Below are positions 41,421-55,639 of a stretch of DNA of 64,000 nt, one piece after another. Every line of letters begins with the position of its first letter. The stretch's first letter is position 1. The stretch covers positions 12,809,267-12,873,266 of the forward strand of contig NC_087171.1 of the NCBI RefSeq assembly GCF_035594125.1, written 5' to 3'. The notes beneath the pieces are model-generated. The model did not search any database. It was not told the DNA's origin and worked only from the letters and a program-made list of their open reading frames with translations. A program made the position numbers and the translations under genes. The DNA is from Scylla paramamosain. Its lineage: Eukaryota; Arthropoda; Malacostraca; Decapoda; Portunidae.

Positions 41421-41618
41421 ATGCTTTATCAACACGACAATTTTCCAGAGCCACGGAGATGATCAGCTGGTTTCTCAAGAATGTTTCTTCAGTTCATAGT
41501 GTAGAGATCTTGTGAATCTGTCAGTAAAACTTTATAAACACCCATAAAAACTCTAGTCACTTCAGTCAGACCTTTTTTTGAAAATAGTGGAGGTTCGGCG
41601 CATAAGTGTTTCAACATA
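41421..41618 (-). mobile_element. MITE-like element, copy H (reverse)
   Basis: Reverse complement order: ACAATTTTCCAGAGCCACGG, GATGATCAGCTGGTTTCTCA, CTAGTCACTTCAGTCAG, then GAGGTTCGGCGCATAAGTGTTTCAAC, which matches the head of copy A (CTGAAACACTTCTGCGCCGC). Confidence 0.6.
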
Positions 41619-43980
41619 TAGTCTTAAAGAATTAGAGGAGACGTAAAAATACAGGAAATGAGTGTAGAATGTTAGTCGACTGGCGATGATCGCACTAGCA
41701 AGCTCTGTGGAGATCCGAGTCACCCTAGATTAGTACTCGTATGGCGCCCATCATCGTGGCCCTTCATAGTGGCGCCTCTGGTTCGACTGCGGTAGTTTGC
41801 GTGACAGCTATCGGTGGAAGGCAAACAAGATTGGGATATTGATCTCCGAGCAGCCGTTTAGTAGCAATTGGTGATGATGAGCCTTAGTTATAAGCCAGAC
41901 TTCCTTTGTGCATCGTCCTTGTCATTATGATCTTACTCTTTGATATCTGTTTGTTTTTTTTGTCCGTCGTGATGAGTCTCAAAGACGGATCACTGAGAAG
42001 AATGTTTTTTTTTTTTTTTTTATATTTTGAAGTGATAAGAAAATTTATTGTTCAGATACTTTTTTCCTTTTCTTTTTGTCAAGAATCTGGCCAAGAACGC
42101 AATATAAATTATAAAGAGAAAAAATCTCCAGTATGTCATCCCGATTAGTACATTTTAGAAGGACATTCCAGAAAGTCAGCTTGTTAAATACTGGGCTGTC
42201 AGGTGTTTATTTATTGATGTGTAGACACCTACCAGACAAGTGAACACGATAGCTTTTCTGTCAAAACGATCCAATAAGTCTAGCTTTTAGATAGAAAATA
42301 TATATATAGAACTGAGCCTGTCATTATTATTATTTTATTTATTTATTATTATTTTTTTTTTATAGCAGTGGCTGATATTAAGGTCTATAAAGTATAAAAG
42401 GAAAGACGTAGAACGGTCAATGAAACCACCAGCGGGAGGGAAAGGTACACAATGAAGAATTAAAAGTCACTCACCGAGCAAGATGTGAGCATGAAGGCAC
42501 AGTGCAAGAACGACAAAAAGAAAGTCAACGTCAGGTAGCAAGTCTTGTGAAGGTCAAGGTCACGAGGGCTATTAATTTCTTAAACATCGTTAGGAAGCGC
42601 TCATCAAGAAGCTTAAACAAGTCGCATGGAATCGTTCAGGATTGTATTTTTAGGTTGAGACTGAACTAAGAGTTGAAGCTTTTCAAGTAGAAGAAATAGT
42701 ATTGGTACCACTCACAGTAAACCATTGAGAAAAAAAAAAAAAATAGAAGCAAAACTGACATTTTTTTTTTGCGGGGTTCGAGAGTAGAATAGGAACTTGT
42801 AGTGGAGAAATGTAAAGGTAATATGAGATTCAGGCGGCGAAAGGTTACGTCACTTTCTCATCGCCATTTGTCTTATGTTTGCTAGCGGGAAGGTAAGAGG
42901 AATTCAAGGCTTTCTACCTGTAGGATTGTGCAAAAGGAGTGAATGCGCGCCTCCGTGCCAGAGGTAATCATGCCTGTAGTGCGCCGGGCCAGACAAACTG
43001 TTCCCCGGCACGAGAGCAGCAGTGATTCCATGAGCAATCAAAATAACGTAGAGCCAAGTCCTCCCACTTAGCAGAGACGTAATGCCCGTAACACCCAAAG
43101 TTTGGTGGGTGCAGAGCCAGCGCAGTAGCGGAAGTACAGGGCACAGACGTGACGGTACGGGCTACAGAGAACAATTGAAAAAAGAAAATGCGGTGTGTTG
43201 CGAAAAGTCCAGAATGTTGGGTTTGTTGAACGGATAGGTAGGGGACTGCTCTAACAGCTTTACGTCATGGAGATGAATAAACTGACTGTGAACATCCAGA
43301 TATGAAGTGAAGGAACAATCATTTAATATTTACCTGGTTCTTATCGTTCATTATTCGGTGTTTATCATATCTAATGTACTTTAATGAGTTATGTGTTTTG
43401 AGATGTAAAAGGAATGCCAGTAAAGGCGTCTGGAGTAAGTGTCTCAAGACTGGAGGTTCTGGCCACGAGGTCAAATATACTCGTAAACTCATCAATATTG
43501 GATTAAATCTAAGCAGAAAATAAAGTACAGACAACAGAGTATAGGCAGGTGTCAGTGCTGAGAGACTTCTTTGTACTAGGAGACACAAAATTGTAACGCA
43601 CAACTGTTTGGAAGACGTTACTTGGCGTGTAAAGCTGCAGTGATCAGAGTTACGAGCCATTAATGGAGCAGTGTAGTCAGGCAGCACTGTAGGCAGGCAG
43701 GGAGGATGTTGCTGGGTGGCGGCGAGACATGAGAGACGTGTTTGAGCTGGTGGATCACGTGAGCTTCTTCAGTTCTATGTAAAGCATCGAACAGAGTCAC
43801 CATTGTACAGGGCACACATGCGTCACCATTCAGTCCCCGGAGACAGTGAAATACTGACAGAGTGAAAGTTACTCGCTTCTACCACCTCTGCAGTGCTGGT
43901 TGCTTGGTTGGAGATCGCTGCTTCACACAGAAAGTAAATTACATACTCGTGTAGCGTGGCAGATTCCAACACTTGCGTTA
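41619..43980. other. long stretch, no gene recognised
   Basis: Includes a GC-richer block at 42945-43160 in which frames are open on both strands. A 122-codon minus-strand frame (43319-43687) lacks splice support. T- and A-runs lie near 42010, 42350 and 42730. Confidence 0.4.
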
Positions 43981-44154
43981 GTAGTCTTGTGTCCGGCCTC
44001 CCTGTGCCGGGGCGGCGGTCTTAGCGTGCCAGGTCCAGCAGGTGGTGGTGGTGTCATCAGGTGAGTGTGCAACTGTGGCGACTGTGATGACGTGTATTAT
44101 AATAGTGAACTGTGTGGATGCTTGAATACTGCGAGTAGAGGGTCCTTCTGTACG

Positions 44155-44158
<4 letters not shown>
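43981..44158. other. GC-rich segment with strong donor-like site
   Basis: GGTGGTGGTGGTGTCATCAG|GTGAGTGTG gives a good 5' splice site at 44060-44061 on the plus strand. The frame upstream is Gly-rich and its acceptor is unclear, so no exon is called. Confidence 0.3.

Positions 44159-44159
<1 letters not shown>

Positions 44160-44229
<70 letters not shown>
44160..44229. repeat. (GA)n microsatellite
   Basis: 35 GA units. Confidence 0.98.
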
Positions 44230-44231
<2 letters not shown>

Positions 44232-45255
44232 CCAGGAGAGGAAGAATAACACTGAGGAAGAACAGGGGAATTACATTCATTGCGCCTAAAAAATGTGTAA
44301 TAATTTGGTCTTGTATAAAATAGTCTGACATTAATGAAGTCTAGCTTGGGCATGTCACCTCAATTACACTAACACGTAAAATTTGGAAGAAATTAAATTT
44401 TGCTTCATTTTCGACTCCGGGGAGAAATATTTTAAAGTAAGCGACGGGAGAGTTTTAAAAATGGTCTCAACGTGAATTATTATGCATACTTTTTTCTTAA
44501 ATGTTCGCTGCGTGCCACAATTAATGGAGAAATTAGACTGATATCACTGGTGAGGTGGCTGGTGTGGCGGTGGAGGGCGGGACGAGGAGCAGCGGGCGTG
44601 GTGTGGCCAGGCGGCAGGGTGGTAGGTAGTGCAAAGGGGGGTGAGTGGGAGGGTGACTGCGGCGAGCATTAATGAGTGGCTGGAAATTCGAGGGAAACAG
44701 AGTACAGTTGAAATAAGGTATTTTGTAAACATTGCCACGACCCTTGAATTATGGCATGGTTTTGGTCCCACCTGCACCACCTGAGCCTCTTTGTACCCAT
44801 GCACCCTTGCCCCAGCCCTGCCCTACCCTGTCCTCAGTCACCAGCACAGCCCCATCACCCCCGCACAGCCGAGACCGCCTCGAAAAGGTTCCATGCGGGC
44901 GGGTGGCTAAGTGTAAATTCTTTATATCGTAGTGGGCATTTTTCATCAATCCTTTTAGCTTGCCTTGGCCTATTCATAATCATAATTGGCACCAAGGGAA
45001 CCAGAACGACTGATGGATCCTGATAAGGCTGATATCATAACTCCCACGCACGCTTATCATTGTTGATGTACACTGCTGAATCTAATTTAGGTGACAGTTA
45101 TGGGAGCTCGGCGTTGTTGTGGCCCCAACTTAACGCCTCATTGACTTGGCTAACTGTTTAGAGTTTATCGGGGCGAGGACGCGTTGGGGGACCAGTGTCG
45201 CGTCTAGGAAGGCAGGGAGACAGGCGGGACTGTGCGGCGAGGAGGCAAACTCAGT
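44230..45255. other. non-coding, partly GC-rich
   Basis: GGC/GGT-rich at 44550-44665 and C-rich at 44760-44880. No start- or splice-supported frame. Confidence 0.45.
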
Positions 45256-45490
45256 GGAGGAAGAATGACATTTAGAAGTTAAAGACCAGAATAGAGTCAA
45301 CCACGCCGCTACTAGTAGTCTTGAAATATCTTGCCAGCCTCGTATTCTTTAGCGTTTGGAGACTTCTTTCAGCTACTTTAAACAGGCTCAAGTTGACAAG
45401 AGAAACAAAGTGCAGGAAGAATGATATTTAGAAGTAAAAGACCAGAATGGGGTTATGCAAGCTGTTACTAGTCTTGAAATGTGTTACTAT
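45256..45490. repeat. direct duplication, about 80 bp, offset about 156 bp
   Basis: GGAAGAATGAYATTTAGAAG and AAGACCAGAAT, then ACTAGTCTTGAAAT, occur at 45256-45340 and again at 45412-45490. Each copy runs into a MITE head; the first head is truncated at about 45400. Confidence 0.7.
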
Positions 45491-45690
45491 TTTGTGCTCT
45501 TTATATCTACTATATTCAGCAGTTTCATTTGGAACTTATTGGAGTTTTCAAGGGTGTTTTCATGTTTTTTGGTTTGATAAGGATTATATTTCATTCATAG
45601 GAAAAACGTTTATAAGGACTTAAGAACACGATTAATCAATCATCTTTGTGGCCTTTGGAAATTGTCCTGATGAGAGAACAAAACGTTTAT
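45469..45690 (+). mobile_element. MITE-like element, copy E
   Basis: Starts TAGTCTTGAAATGTGTTACT and ends GAGAACAAAACGTTT, with TTGGAGTTTTCAAGGGTGTT and TTGTGGCCTTTGGAAATTG in order. It follows a truncated head of the same family at 45311-45400. Confidence 0.62.
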
Positions 45691-45720
45691 ATAAGGATCC
45701 TTAAGTCTTGAACGTTGTTA

Positions 45721-45722
<2 letters not shown>

Positions 45723-45808
<86 letters not shown>

Positions 45809-45815
45809 AGACACA

Positions 45816-45876
<61 letters not shown>
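45723..45876. repeat. (AC)n microsatellite with (AGACAC) core
   Basis: About 77 AC units with three GACACA variants at 45803-45818. Confidence 0.98.
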
Positions 45877-45879
<3 letters not shown>

Positions 45880-45981
45880 AAGTGCTATTTTCTGAGATAT
45901 ATACCAAATTTTTAATATTCAGCTACTGCTTAATTACATTACTTGAACCAAAAAGAATAGACAGATAAAGCAAGTGAGAAT

Positions 45982-46245
45982 TAATTTGGCGCCACGTATA
46001 AGCAGTTGTCATACGATGAGGGGAGATTATATGAAGTAAAGCTGCCAACATTAAAGGAGAGGAGAGAAAGGGGAGACCTAATTAAAATGTTTAAAGTAAT
46101 AAGGGGACTGGAAAATGTGGACACAAGACCGGCTGATGAAGGATGACGGAGGAACAAAGGAACGAGAATAGATTAAAAAAGACAAGTTGCTTATACATCG
46201 TCAAGAAATTCAGCTTGTCAAGGGGAATCACTCACACTTGAAATG
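45982..46245 (+). mobile_element. CR1/L2-like LINE, RT-ORF C-terminal fragment
   Basis: Frame 45985 onward reads YDEGRLYEVKLPTLKERRER and then GDLIKMFKVIRGLENVD, the classical post-RT segment of many non-LTR ORFs. After a stop and a frame change it continues RLKKTSCLYIVKKFSLSRG. Stops and frameshifts show a dead copy. Probably the same family as 51040 and 58410, but a different insertion. Confidence 0.7.
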
Positions 46246-48210
46246 GATGAATGGTGGCACTGAGATGCCGTCTTTGATCTTAGCTTTGAGAGTTAAGGCT
46301 CCAGTGTAAGAGACGAGATGCATTTTGTCTCTCTGATTTTAAATTGAGGGTGTTAACGGCTATTGATTCAAAGGCTTGTTTTTTAGATTGAGAAAAAAAA
46401 GGTTTTATAAGTGTTATTTTCAATTTTTCTATCAGTGACTTCATTCTTATTATGATTTCCTTGAAACACTAAATATGGAAAGTGTCTACAGTTCTCGTCC
46501 TATCAGTTTGAATATTGTATCTTTTCGTGGAATTTTAGATACATCTCTTAGTCTTCCAAAAATGCTCATATTTCCTTATGGAATTCATCCTGTCTTTGGA
46601 TATGTTTTCAGAACTAAAAGATAACAGCAGACATTGTGATGAAGCTTAATGAATCACTGCAATACACACGAATTTTGACCACTATAAGCGATGTATGGAG
46701 TCTTTATAAACATCTACAGGCGAGACGATGATAAAAGAATAGATTTTTCAGTTTTTAGCTGTAGAACAAGAAAAAGATGCCAGAGTGAGCAATGACTAGG
46801 AAAGAATGTGGCAAACAGTAGTGAAAGGCTTAAAATGGTATTGCGCGCATTAATTCTCTTGTTAATGTGCAAACAACGTGATATATTTCTGATACAAGGC
46901 GCCGAAAATTGGGAATACGCTTAGAAAGTCCTAGTAATACACCTTGTTCTTAATAACTTAAGAATGAAAATTAAACCACCCAAATAGTTTGGACTTATGA
47001 AAGATTATCCTCTGTTCGGATTTTGATAGCGTTTTTCTTTTTGTAACAGTGACGGATATTGTACTAAAAAAAAAGAAAGTGAGAGCTGAGTCCATGCAAT
47101 GCCTGGATATGTAAAAAAAAAATGATAGGATACCTTTCAAAAGCCTCGTGTGGAAATTGGAAACTATAGATAGAGGACCACCAACAGGAAGTTGTCCAAA
47201 TGGATGGAAGGTTGCGGACTGGAATGACCGATGAAAACAAAGAAAACACTGAAGTACTTCTTCTAGTGAGGTGCGATTTGTGATGTGGCCGAGCTATTAC
47301 ATAAAGATATTGCATACAAATTTGAAAACGTTTATCGTGACTGAGCAAATCTTTCGTGTGTTATTTCTTGCTGCAATAAACAAAGCATTACAGTTACTAT
47401 ACAAGACAGTGTTGGCAGTGTTAGTGTTTCTCGTTTGCGTTAAGCCCGATGAAACCTTGATTTGTTTATTGAATGACTGATTGATTAAGCTCACTGCGCT
47501 GTAACAATGGGTCATATAGTGCTCTGGGGGAGACAGCAAGACAAAACCATATCCCTTTTTTCGAAATTACACAATAGAAAACTACTTGAACGTCCCTATC
47601 GATAAAGATCATAAAAAAAAACATAAGCAAATATTTTTGGAAACTGTTGCAAATTATGTATCACTTGAATATATGAAGGTAAATCACACATCTCAAAGTT
47701 TAAGTAGTGCATTAAGAGCCACAATAAGTACAGAGGCGAAGAGGATGCACTGTAGACTCACTCCTGAAAGAAGCTTGTCTCCAAACTAACCAGACACAAG
47801 GTTAAATGCGGAATGATACATCATCACCCTAAAATCCACCCGCATAAAGATATTATTAATTGTACAAGTGGAAATAAGTTCAAAGACAAAGGTTAATACT
47901 GCATTTTTTTTTTTTTTACTAAAGTAACTGAAGATATGAAAGTGAAAAAATATAAATAAAAACAACACGAACTGAAGGAAATTAATGTGACAGCGAAGCG
48001 CAGCGTAACACATGAATAGTATATGTATTAAACGTTGGGAGCTTCTACGTAAACTAATTATTATTATTACAGTGCATGCGGGAAATGGTGAGCAAGTGAG
48101 CACGGGTGTAATGCCCACAATGTCTAGTAGAATAACATGAAACTAGCTGCAGGAGGTTGAGCAAATAGCCATAATGATGATGTGAATCACACTAAGCTTG
48201 AGAGACAGCC

Positions 48211-48212
<2 letters not shown>
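46246..48212. other. non-coding stretch
   Basis: About 2 kb of AT-rich DNA. Frames such as the one at 47586-47789 (about 67 codons, non-repetitive) lack start or splice support. Nothing recognised. Confidence 0.4.
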
Positions 48213-48292
<80 letters not shown>

Positions 48293-48503
48293 AATCCTGA
48301 TGTTCAAGAAGGATTAGTTTTGGAGCTAGCAAATAAACGAAGATATTTAGACAGAACACAGTAGAGGAACAGAACAGGATACATACAGATTCGGAAGGAG
48401 TGAATATCCGATTGGTGTTAAGAAGTTCATTGCCCCGAGTTGAATCACTGACACCTGGGAGATTTGAGAGTGCAGGTGTACGCAGGTGTGGGAAGTGAAG
48501 GAC

Positions 48504-48588
<85 letters not shown>
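48213..48588. repeat. two (GA)n microsatellites
   Basis: GA arrays at 48213-48291 and 48506-48588 separated by 214 bases of unique sequence. Their flanks are not alike. Confidence 0.97.
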
Positions 48589-48591
<3 letters not shown>

Positions 48592-49132
48592 TGATTCCCT
48601 TCCCACAGGTCATGAATCAGCTTAATCTGTAGCCTGCGAGAGTTTCTTCACGGCCGCTGCTCCCGCCACCATTACCGTGAACCGTGGCGCCGCTGCTCCT
48701 CCAAGACGCTCCTCAAGGGACTCCTCATTCGCTTCCTCGTCCTCGTGCAGTCTCCTTAACTTTGTCCTCTGCGTCTTTGCCCTGGTCCGCGTCCTATCCC
48801 TAAGAGCTGTCGCTGCTTTTCATTGTCATCGTGTTGGCCTCCTCGTGTTCTTCTTGTAATACTTTTCTGAAATTCCTTCGTGGTTTTTCGCTTTTTATGT
48901 TTCTGCCTCCTTATTTTCCTTGTATCTTTCTTTTTTTTATCTTTTTACTCCTCTTATTTTGTAATTATTAGTTTTTCATTACTTCCTTATCTTTTTTTTC
49001 TCTTCCTCCCTCCTTTGCCCTCCCATTCCTATTTTTCCTTTTTTTTATTCTTAGTTTCCCTCCCTCCCTCGTCCTTCAGAGCTTCTTGTTTTTCTCTTCT
49101 TCTCACTCTTCCTTGTTTTCTGTTTAATTCTT
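48589..49132. other. pyrimidine-rich stretch
   Basis: GC-moderate to 48860, then T/C-rich. The 325-codon frame that runs through here to 49857 is mostly translation of T/C- and CTC-type simple sequence. Confidence 0.5.
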
Positions 49133-49236
49133 TCCTCCTCCTCCTCCTCCTCCTCCTCCTCCTCCTCCTCCTCCTCCTCCTCCTCCTCCTCCTCCTCCTC
49201 CTCCTCCTCCTCCTCCTCCTCCTCCTCCTCCTCCTC
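49133..49236. repeat. (CTC)n trinucleotide microsatellite
   Basis: About 34 CTC units, the longest trinucleotide array in the window; gives poly-Leu or poly-Arg in overlapping frames. Confidence 0.98.
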
Positions 49237-49409
49237 TCACTTGTTCCGTATTCTTTCCTCATCCTCTTCCACCATTTCCAATATACTTTCTCTTCATATA
49301 CCTTTTATTCATATTTTTTTTCTTTTACTTCATTTCTTTTCCCTCTCATTCTTTCCTGTTCATCTTCTCACTTGACTCTGCTTTTACTTTTATCCTTCAT
49401 CACTCTCAG

Positions 49410-49581
49410 TGCCTTGGAGAGCCACCACATCTTAGAAGGAAACACATTGACATCTAATTGCATTCTAACATACTCAGGCACACGGAACACTGTTGGTGGC
49501 GTGTTTATAATCATGGCAGGGCGTGTTATGCTTACCGTGGTGGCAGGAGCTATTTCAGGAAGCAGCGAAAGTGAGATGCAG
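49410..49581 (+). CDS. candidate coding exon (172 bp)
   Basis: A long pyrimidine tract with CACTCTCAG ends at 49409, and the donor ATGCAG|GTAAGAG follows 49581. Only one frame is open: one base, then 57 codons (phase 2 in, 0 out). It contains a Ser/Thr/Asn-rich part, then a hydrophobic run with small residues (VGGVFIIMAGRVMLTVVAGA) and a polar tail ISGSSESEMQ, suggesting a membrane segment. The donor runs straight into a GA microsatellite, which starts the presumed intron. No family is recognised. Good splice sites and a single open frame are the support; lack of a named homologue keeps it tentative. Confidence 0.35.
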
Positions 49582-50617
<1,036 letters not shown>

Positions 50618-50711
50618 GTCTTTACAAATATTTCATCCCTTCAACTTTCATTCTTTTTATCGTAGCATCAGCAAACCGAACGACCTGACTATTCAGGCTG
50701 TCGTGGTAACA

Positions 50712-51028
<317 letters not shown>

Positions 51029-51039
51029 GACTACTTGTG

Positions 51040-51200
51040 AGAAAAGTGTCCAGTAATTACGAGCCTATTAGCTTAACATCAGTGGTTGGCAAAAACCCTC
51101 TAAAGCATAATTAGAGACAAGATCGTTAATCACTTTAAATGCGATTCTTTAATGGAAGCTTGCAGCGTGGACGAGAGCGCAAGAGATGAGTAGACGAGAA
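51040..51200 (+). mobile_element. LINE reverse-transcriptase N-terminal fragment
   Basis: Frame at 51046 reads VSSNYEPISLTSVVGK. After a one-base frame change it continues SIIRDKIVNHFKCDSL. NYxPISLTSxxGK...E.I...I..HL..N.L is the first conserved motif block of non-LTR reverse transcriptases. No HGFR..RSC block is intact downstream, so this is a short dead fragment abutting a CT array. Confidence 0.65.
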
Positions 51201-51369
51201 CCTTGACAAATTTTGGAACATTTCAACACAAGCGAAGGGGTGAGTGGAGTTTGTTTGTGATTTCGTGTTTGTGTCTAGTAAAGAGTGACTTGATATATCT
51301 GACTGAATGTGTATAGCTGCTCCGTATTGTTCGTAAGATTACTAAAGATACGTAGAGGTCGTTATATTT

Positions 51370-51545
51370 TGTTAGGTTTGGTTAGATTGGGTCAGGTTAT
51401 GCAAAGGCTGAGGTTCAGTTAGGTTTGTAGGTTCATTCTGGATTGGTTAGGTTAGGTTGTGTTGGGTTGCGTTAAGTTAAATTAGGTAAGGTTGAGTTGG
51501 TCTGCGTTAAATTAGGTTTAGTTTGGTTTGGTTTGGTTAAGTTAT
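51370..51545. repeat. degenerate GGTTAG/GTTAG-rich tract
   Basis: Many imperfect GGTTAGGTT, GTTAAGTTA and GGTTTGGTTTGG units. They resemble decayed TTAGG-type (arthropod telomere-like) sequence at an internal position. Confidence 0.55.
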
Positions 51546-52475
51546 AAGTTCTAATACCATAAATAGCTTGGGGTTGCTATAGAGATAGTGAAAGAAGAGG
51601 AAGTTACAGAGCCAGTTGGAAAGGATGGGATGGAAAGTTTTGACGAGTCGGCCTGTTATTGGCGGGCAGCGCAGAAAGATTAGCGGAGTGGACAAGAATG
51701 GAGGAAAATAATATTTTTTTTACAGTTGAGAAGTCATAGCCGCTGATGATTGTAAATATAATGTAGTGTTTTCCTGGACCGTAATTATTTAGTGCTTCTT
51801 ATATCAATTGCATGTAAAGGCATTTGAATCGCTTTGCCAACGACACTGCCTGGAAGTTACGTCATTGTAAGACAATACCATAATCATTTCGTCTTACTTA
51901 TTGTACTACCGTCTCTAAAGCATTTTTGTAAACTAGAAACGACAAAATTTATTTCCTATTCTCCCCTTTTTTATGCGTCCGTCTAGATTTTTGTTGACAA
52001 AGGACCATCAAAGCAGTTCAAGGGTCACACAATAGGAATTAATCACACGAACGCGATTAGTTAAGTTAGAATGACGAGAGAAGTGGAAGAATACGTTTAA
52101 AAAAATAAATATCGTTCTTCAGTCATTGAGGAAGAAACGAGATTGGATTTCAAAGGTTTCAGTACAGATAAGAAAATATCTAGATTTTTTTTCCGTGCTA
52201 GAAATAAAGAAATATCAGAATTTTTGTGTTTATCGGAAAAAGAAGGCCAAAGTAACAAGACCCTGAATAAGAGAAGTACAACGTAATAGGTTCTCGCATC
52301 TCAGTTTGTATCGTGCAGTGGGCAACGTAATGATGATACCTTCATGTACCAACCAGCTTCTCTCATCTCACACGTAAGAGTGCAATAGAATTCTTCAAAT
52401 GTAAATTTCGCTGTCACTTTGAAATGAACACTTCCGGTGGTTACAGACATCCTGACATTCTTGACTGATAAACCT
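51546..52475. other. non-coding stretch, nothing recognised
   Basis: AT-rich DNA without exon-like frames. Confidence 0.45.
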
Positions 52476-52580
<105 letters not shown>

Positions 52581-52818
52581 TAAAGCATTATGATATTCCT
52601 CTAATTGGATGTTGTTTTAATCAGTAGAATTTAAGCGTGTGTCAGTGCAGGTGTGGGGTGGCGGTGGAGTCTTGTCCAACTGAAGCATCACCAGCGACCT
52701 AGTTTACATTAAAGTGTCATTAAGGTCATCCTCTACCTGCGTATTCGGTCAGTAGGCATTTTGAGAATTATCGTAATTTTCAATAACGACAGTAAAGGTA
52801 ATGGAGAATATATAATAA

Positions 52819-52820
<2 letters not shown>

Positions 52821-52872
<52 letters not shown>
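52821..52872. repeat. (GT)n microsatellite
   Basis: 26 GT units ending in GTAAGT, which makes a fortuitous donor-like site. Confidence 0.97.
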
Positions 52873-52874
<2 letters not shown>

Positions 52875-52950
52875 GTTTTCCCAAGGTTAATTTCTCTCAT
52901 GGGCATTCAAGTCAGAGTTATTTCTTTACATATAACTCCCCACATAAAAA

Positions 52951-53035
52951 AAGGGTTAAGATAGGTTGAGTTAGGTCAAGTTAGGTTAGGTTAGTTAAAG
53001 GTTGAGTTAGGTCAAGTTAGGTTAGGTTAGTTAAT
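52951..53035. repeat. duplicated GTTAG-type unit
   Basis: GGTTGAGTTAGGTCAAG plus TTAGGTTAGGTTAGTTAA occurs twice, at about 52962-52997 and 53000-53034, nearly perfectly. Confidence 0.75.
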
Positions 53036-53045
53036 TTCATAGAAT

Positions 53046-53047
<2 letters not shown>

Positions 53048-53087
<40 letters not shown>

Positions 53088-53110
53088 TACACATACACAC
53101 ACACACACAC
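53048..53110. repeat. (AC)n microsatellite
   Basis: AC array with GATACACATAC interruptions. Confidence 0.96.
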
Positions 53111-53365
53111 GAACAAAATTGCTGATACTTTTCTCTGCCTTCATTAAGCACTAAACACTTTACGTACATACACACTATTAATATATTGCATATGTGCCCC
53201 ACATTTTTGGCGCTATTTTGTTTTCCTTACTGGCAACACATTAGCATTGACAGAGAGAGGTCATGCTTGCCCCAGCACGTAATGGCTCCACATGATGCCA
53301 CCGTGCATTGGTAATCATGGTAACAGACCTCATTGCATATATTATTCATGTTTTTGTATTACGAC

Positions 53366-54877
<1,512 letters not shown>

Positions 54878-54945
54878 ACAAAAGAACATAAAAAATATAT
54901 AGAGAGGATGCCAAAAGCCAAATGGTCTCCGTACACAAGGTAGCT
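54878..54945 (-). mobile_element. CR1/L2-like LINE tail remnant
   Basis: AAGAACATAAAAAATATA, then GCCAAAAGCCAAATGGTCTCCGTACAC, parallels the reverse complement of the 58.4-kb copy's tail (ATAAGAAATAAGGGAAGCTGC, then AAGCGACCAGGCTTACACG). Strongly diverged. Confidence 0.35.
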
Positions 54946-55510
54946 TCTGAATTATCTTGAGTTATTTTGTGTGTGATTTTCTGGTGAGTCTTATTTTATG
55001 CTTAAGCTGCTTCATTTTCCTTCACTTTGCATTTATTTTGTTCGTGCTGGCTGGTTTATCGATTATGTATTTAGGCAGTCAGGTAATCTTTTTTTTTCTT
55101 TTTTTTTTTTTTGTGTGTGTGTTCTGTGTATTTTGTTCTGGTGACTTTTAATGTATTCTTAACGTTCTTGATTTTCTTTTGTCTTGCATTGTTTTGTTCG
55201 TGTAAATTGGCTCACCTGCTTTTTATTTGTTTATCTTGTCAGGTGATAAATCATTTTTATTTTGCCTCAAGGATAATCTAGTTTCATTATTTTCGCCCAT
55301 CATTGCAGTTTTCTACAGTTCTTTTTTCCTCATTTCAATACATATATTTCTGATGCATTTCTAGAACACAGTTTGGTACGTGTGATATACAGCAAAGAAA
55401 AATACACGTTTACATAAATAATGTGCACACAGTACTCCTGTTTTTTGTTTGATTGTACTCTAAAATATGAATAATTAAATGTATGTAGCATTTATCAACA
55501 TCAGTAACTC
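54946..55510. other. T-rich non-coding stretch
   Basis: T-rich with runs near 55090-55110; leads to the acceptor at 55528. Confidence 0.45.
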
Positions 55511-55528
55511 TTTCTTCTTTTTTCCCAG

Positions 55529-55565
55529 GTGAGTACATCCGTAACACTGCTGGGAGCGATGCCGA
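55529..55565 (+). CDS. candidate micro-exon (37 bp) at a second fused splice site
   Basis: A very strong acceptor (TCTTTCTTCTTTTTTCCCAG) is followed with no gap by GTGAGT, so this is again a CAG|GTRAGT fusion. A donor GA|GTGAGTATGG follows at 55566. Reading phase 1 to phase 2, the codons after the split one are EYIRNTAGSDA. The exon at 4596-4716 ends in the matching phase, and a join would create GGT (Gly) at the junction. Either a true micro-exon or a recursive splice site with an RS-exon. Confidence 0.3.
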
Positions 55566-55639
55566 GTGAGTATGGAAGTCAGAACGGTGATTATTAATAT
55601 GTCCACTGATTATACACCGCGCCGCCAACTGCGTTTTAG

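Noticed and set aside
42904..43174. GC-richer block with two overlapping minus-strand frames, one membrane-like
   Set aside because: Several frames are open on both strands because of composition; no start context or splice site supports any.
43319..43687. 122-codon minus-strand frame
   Set aside because: No acceptor, donor or promoter context; Leu-rich composition matches the base composition; no family recognised.
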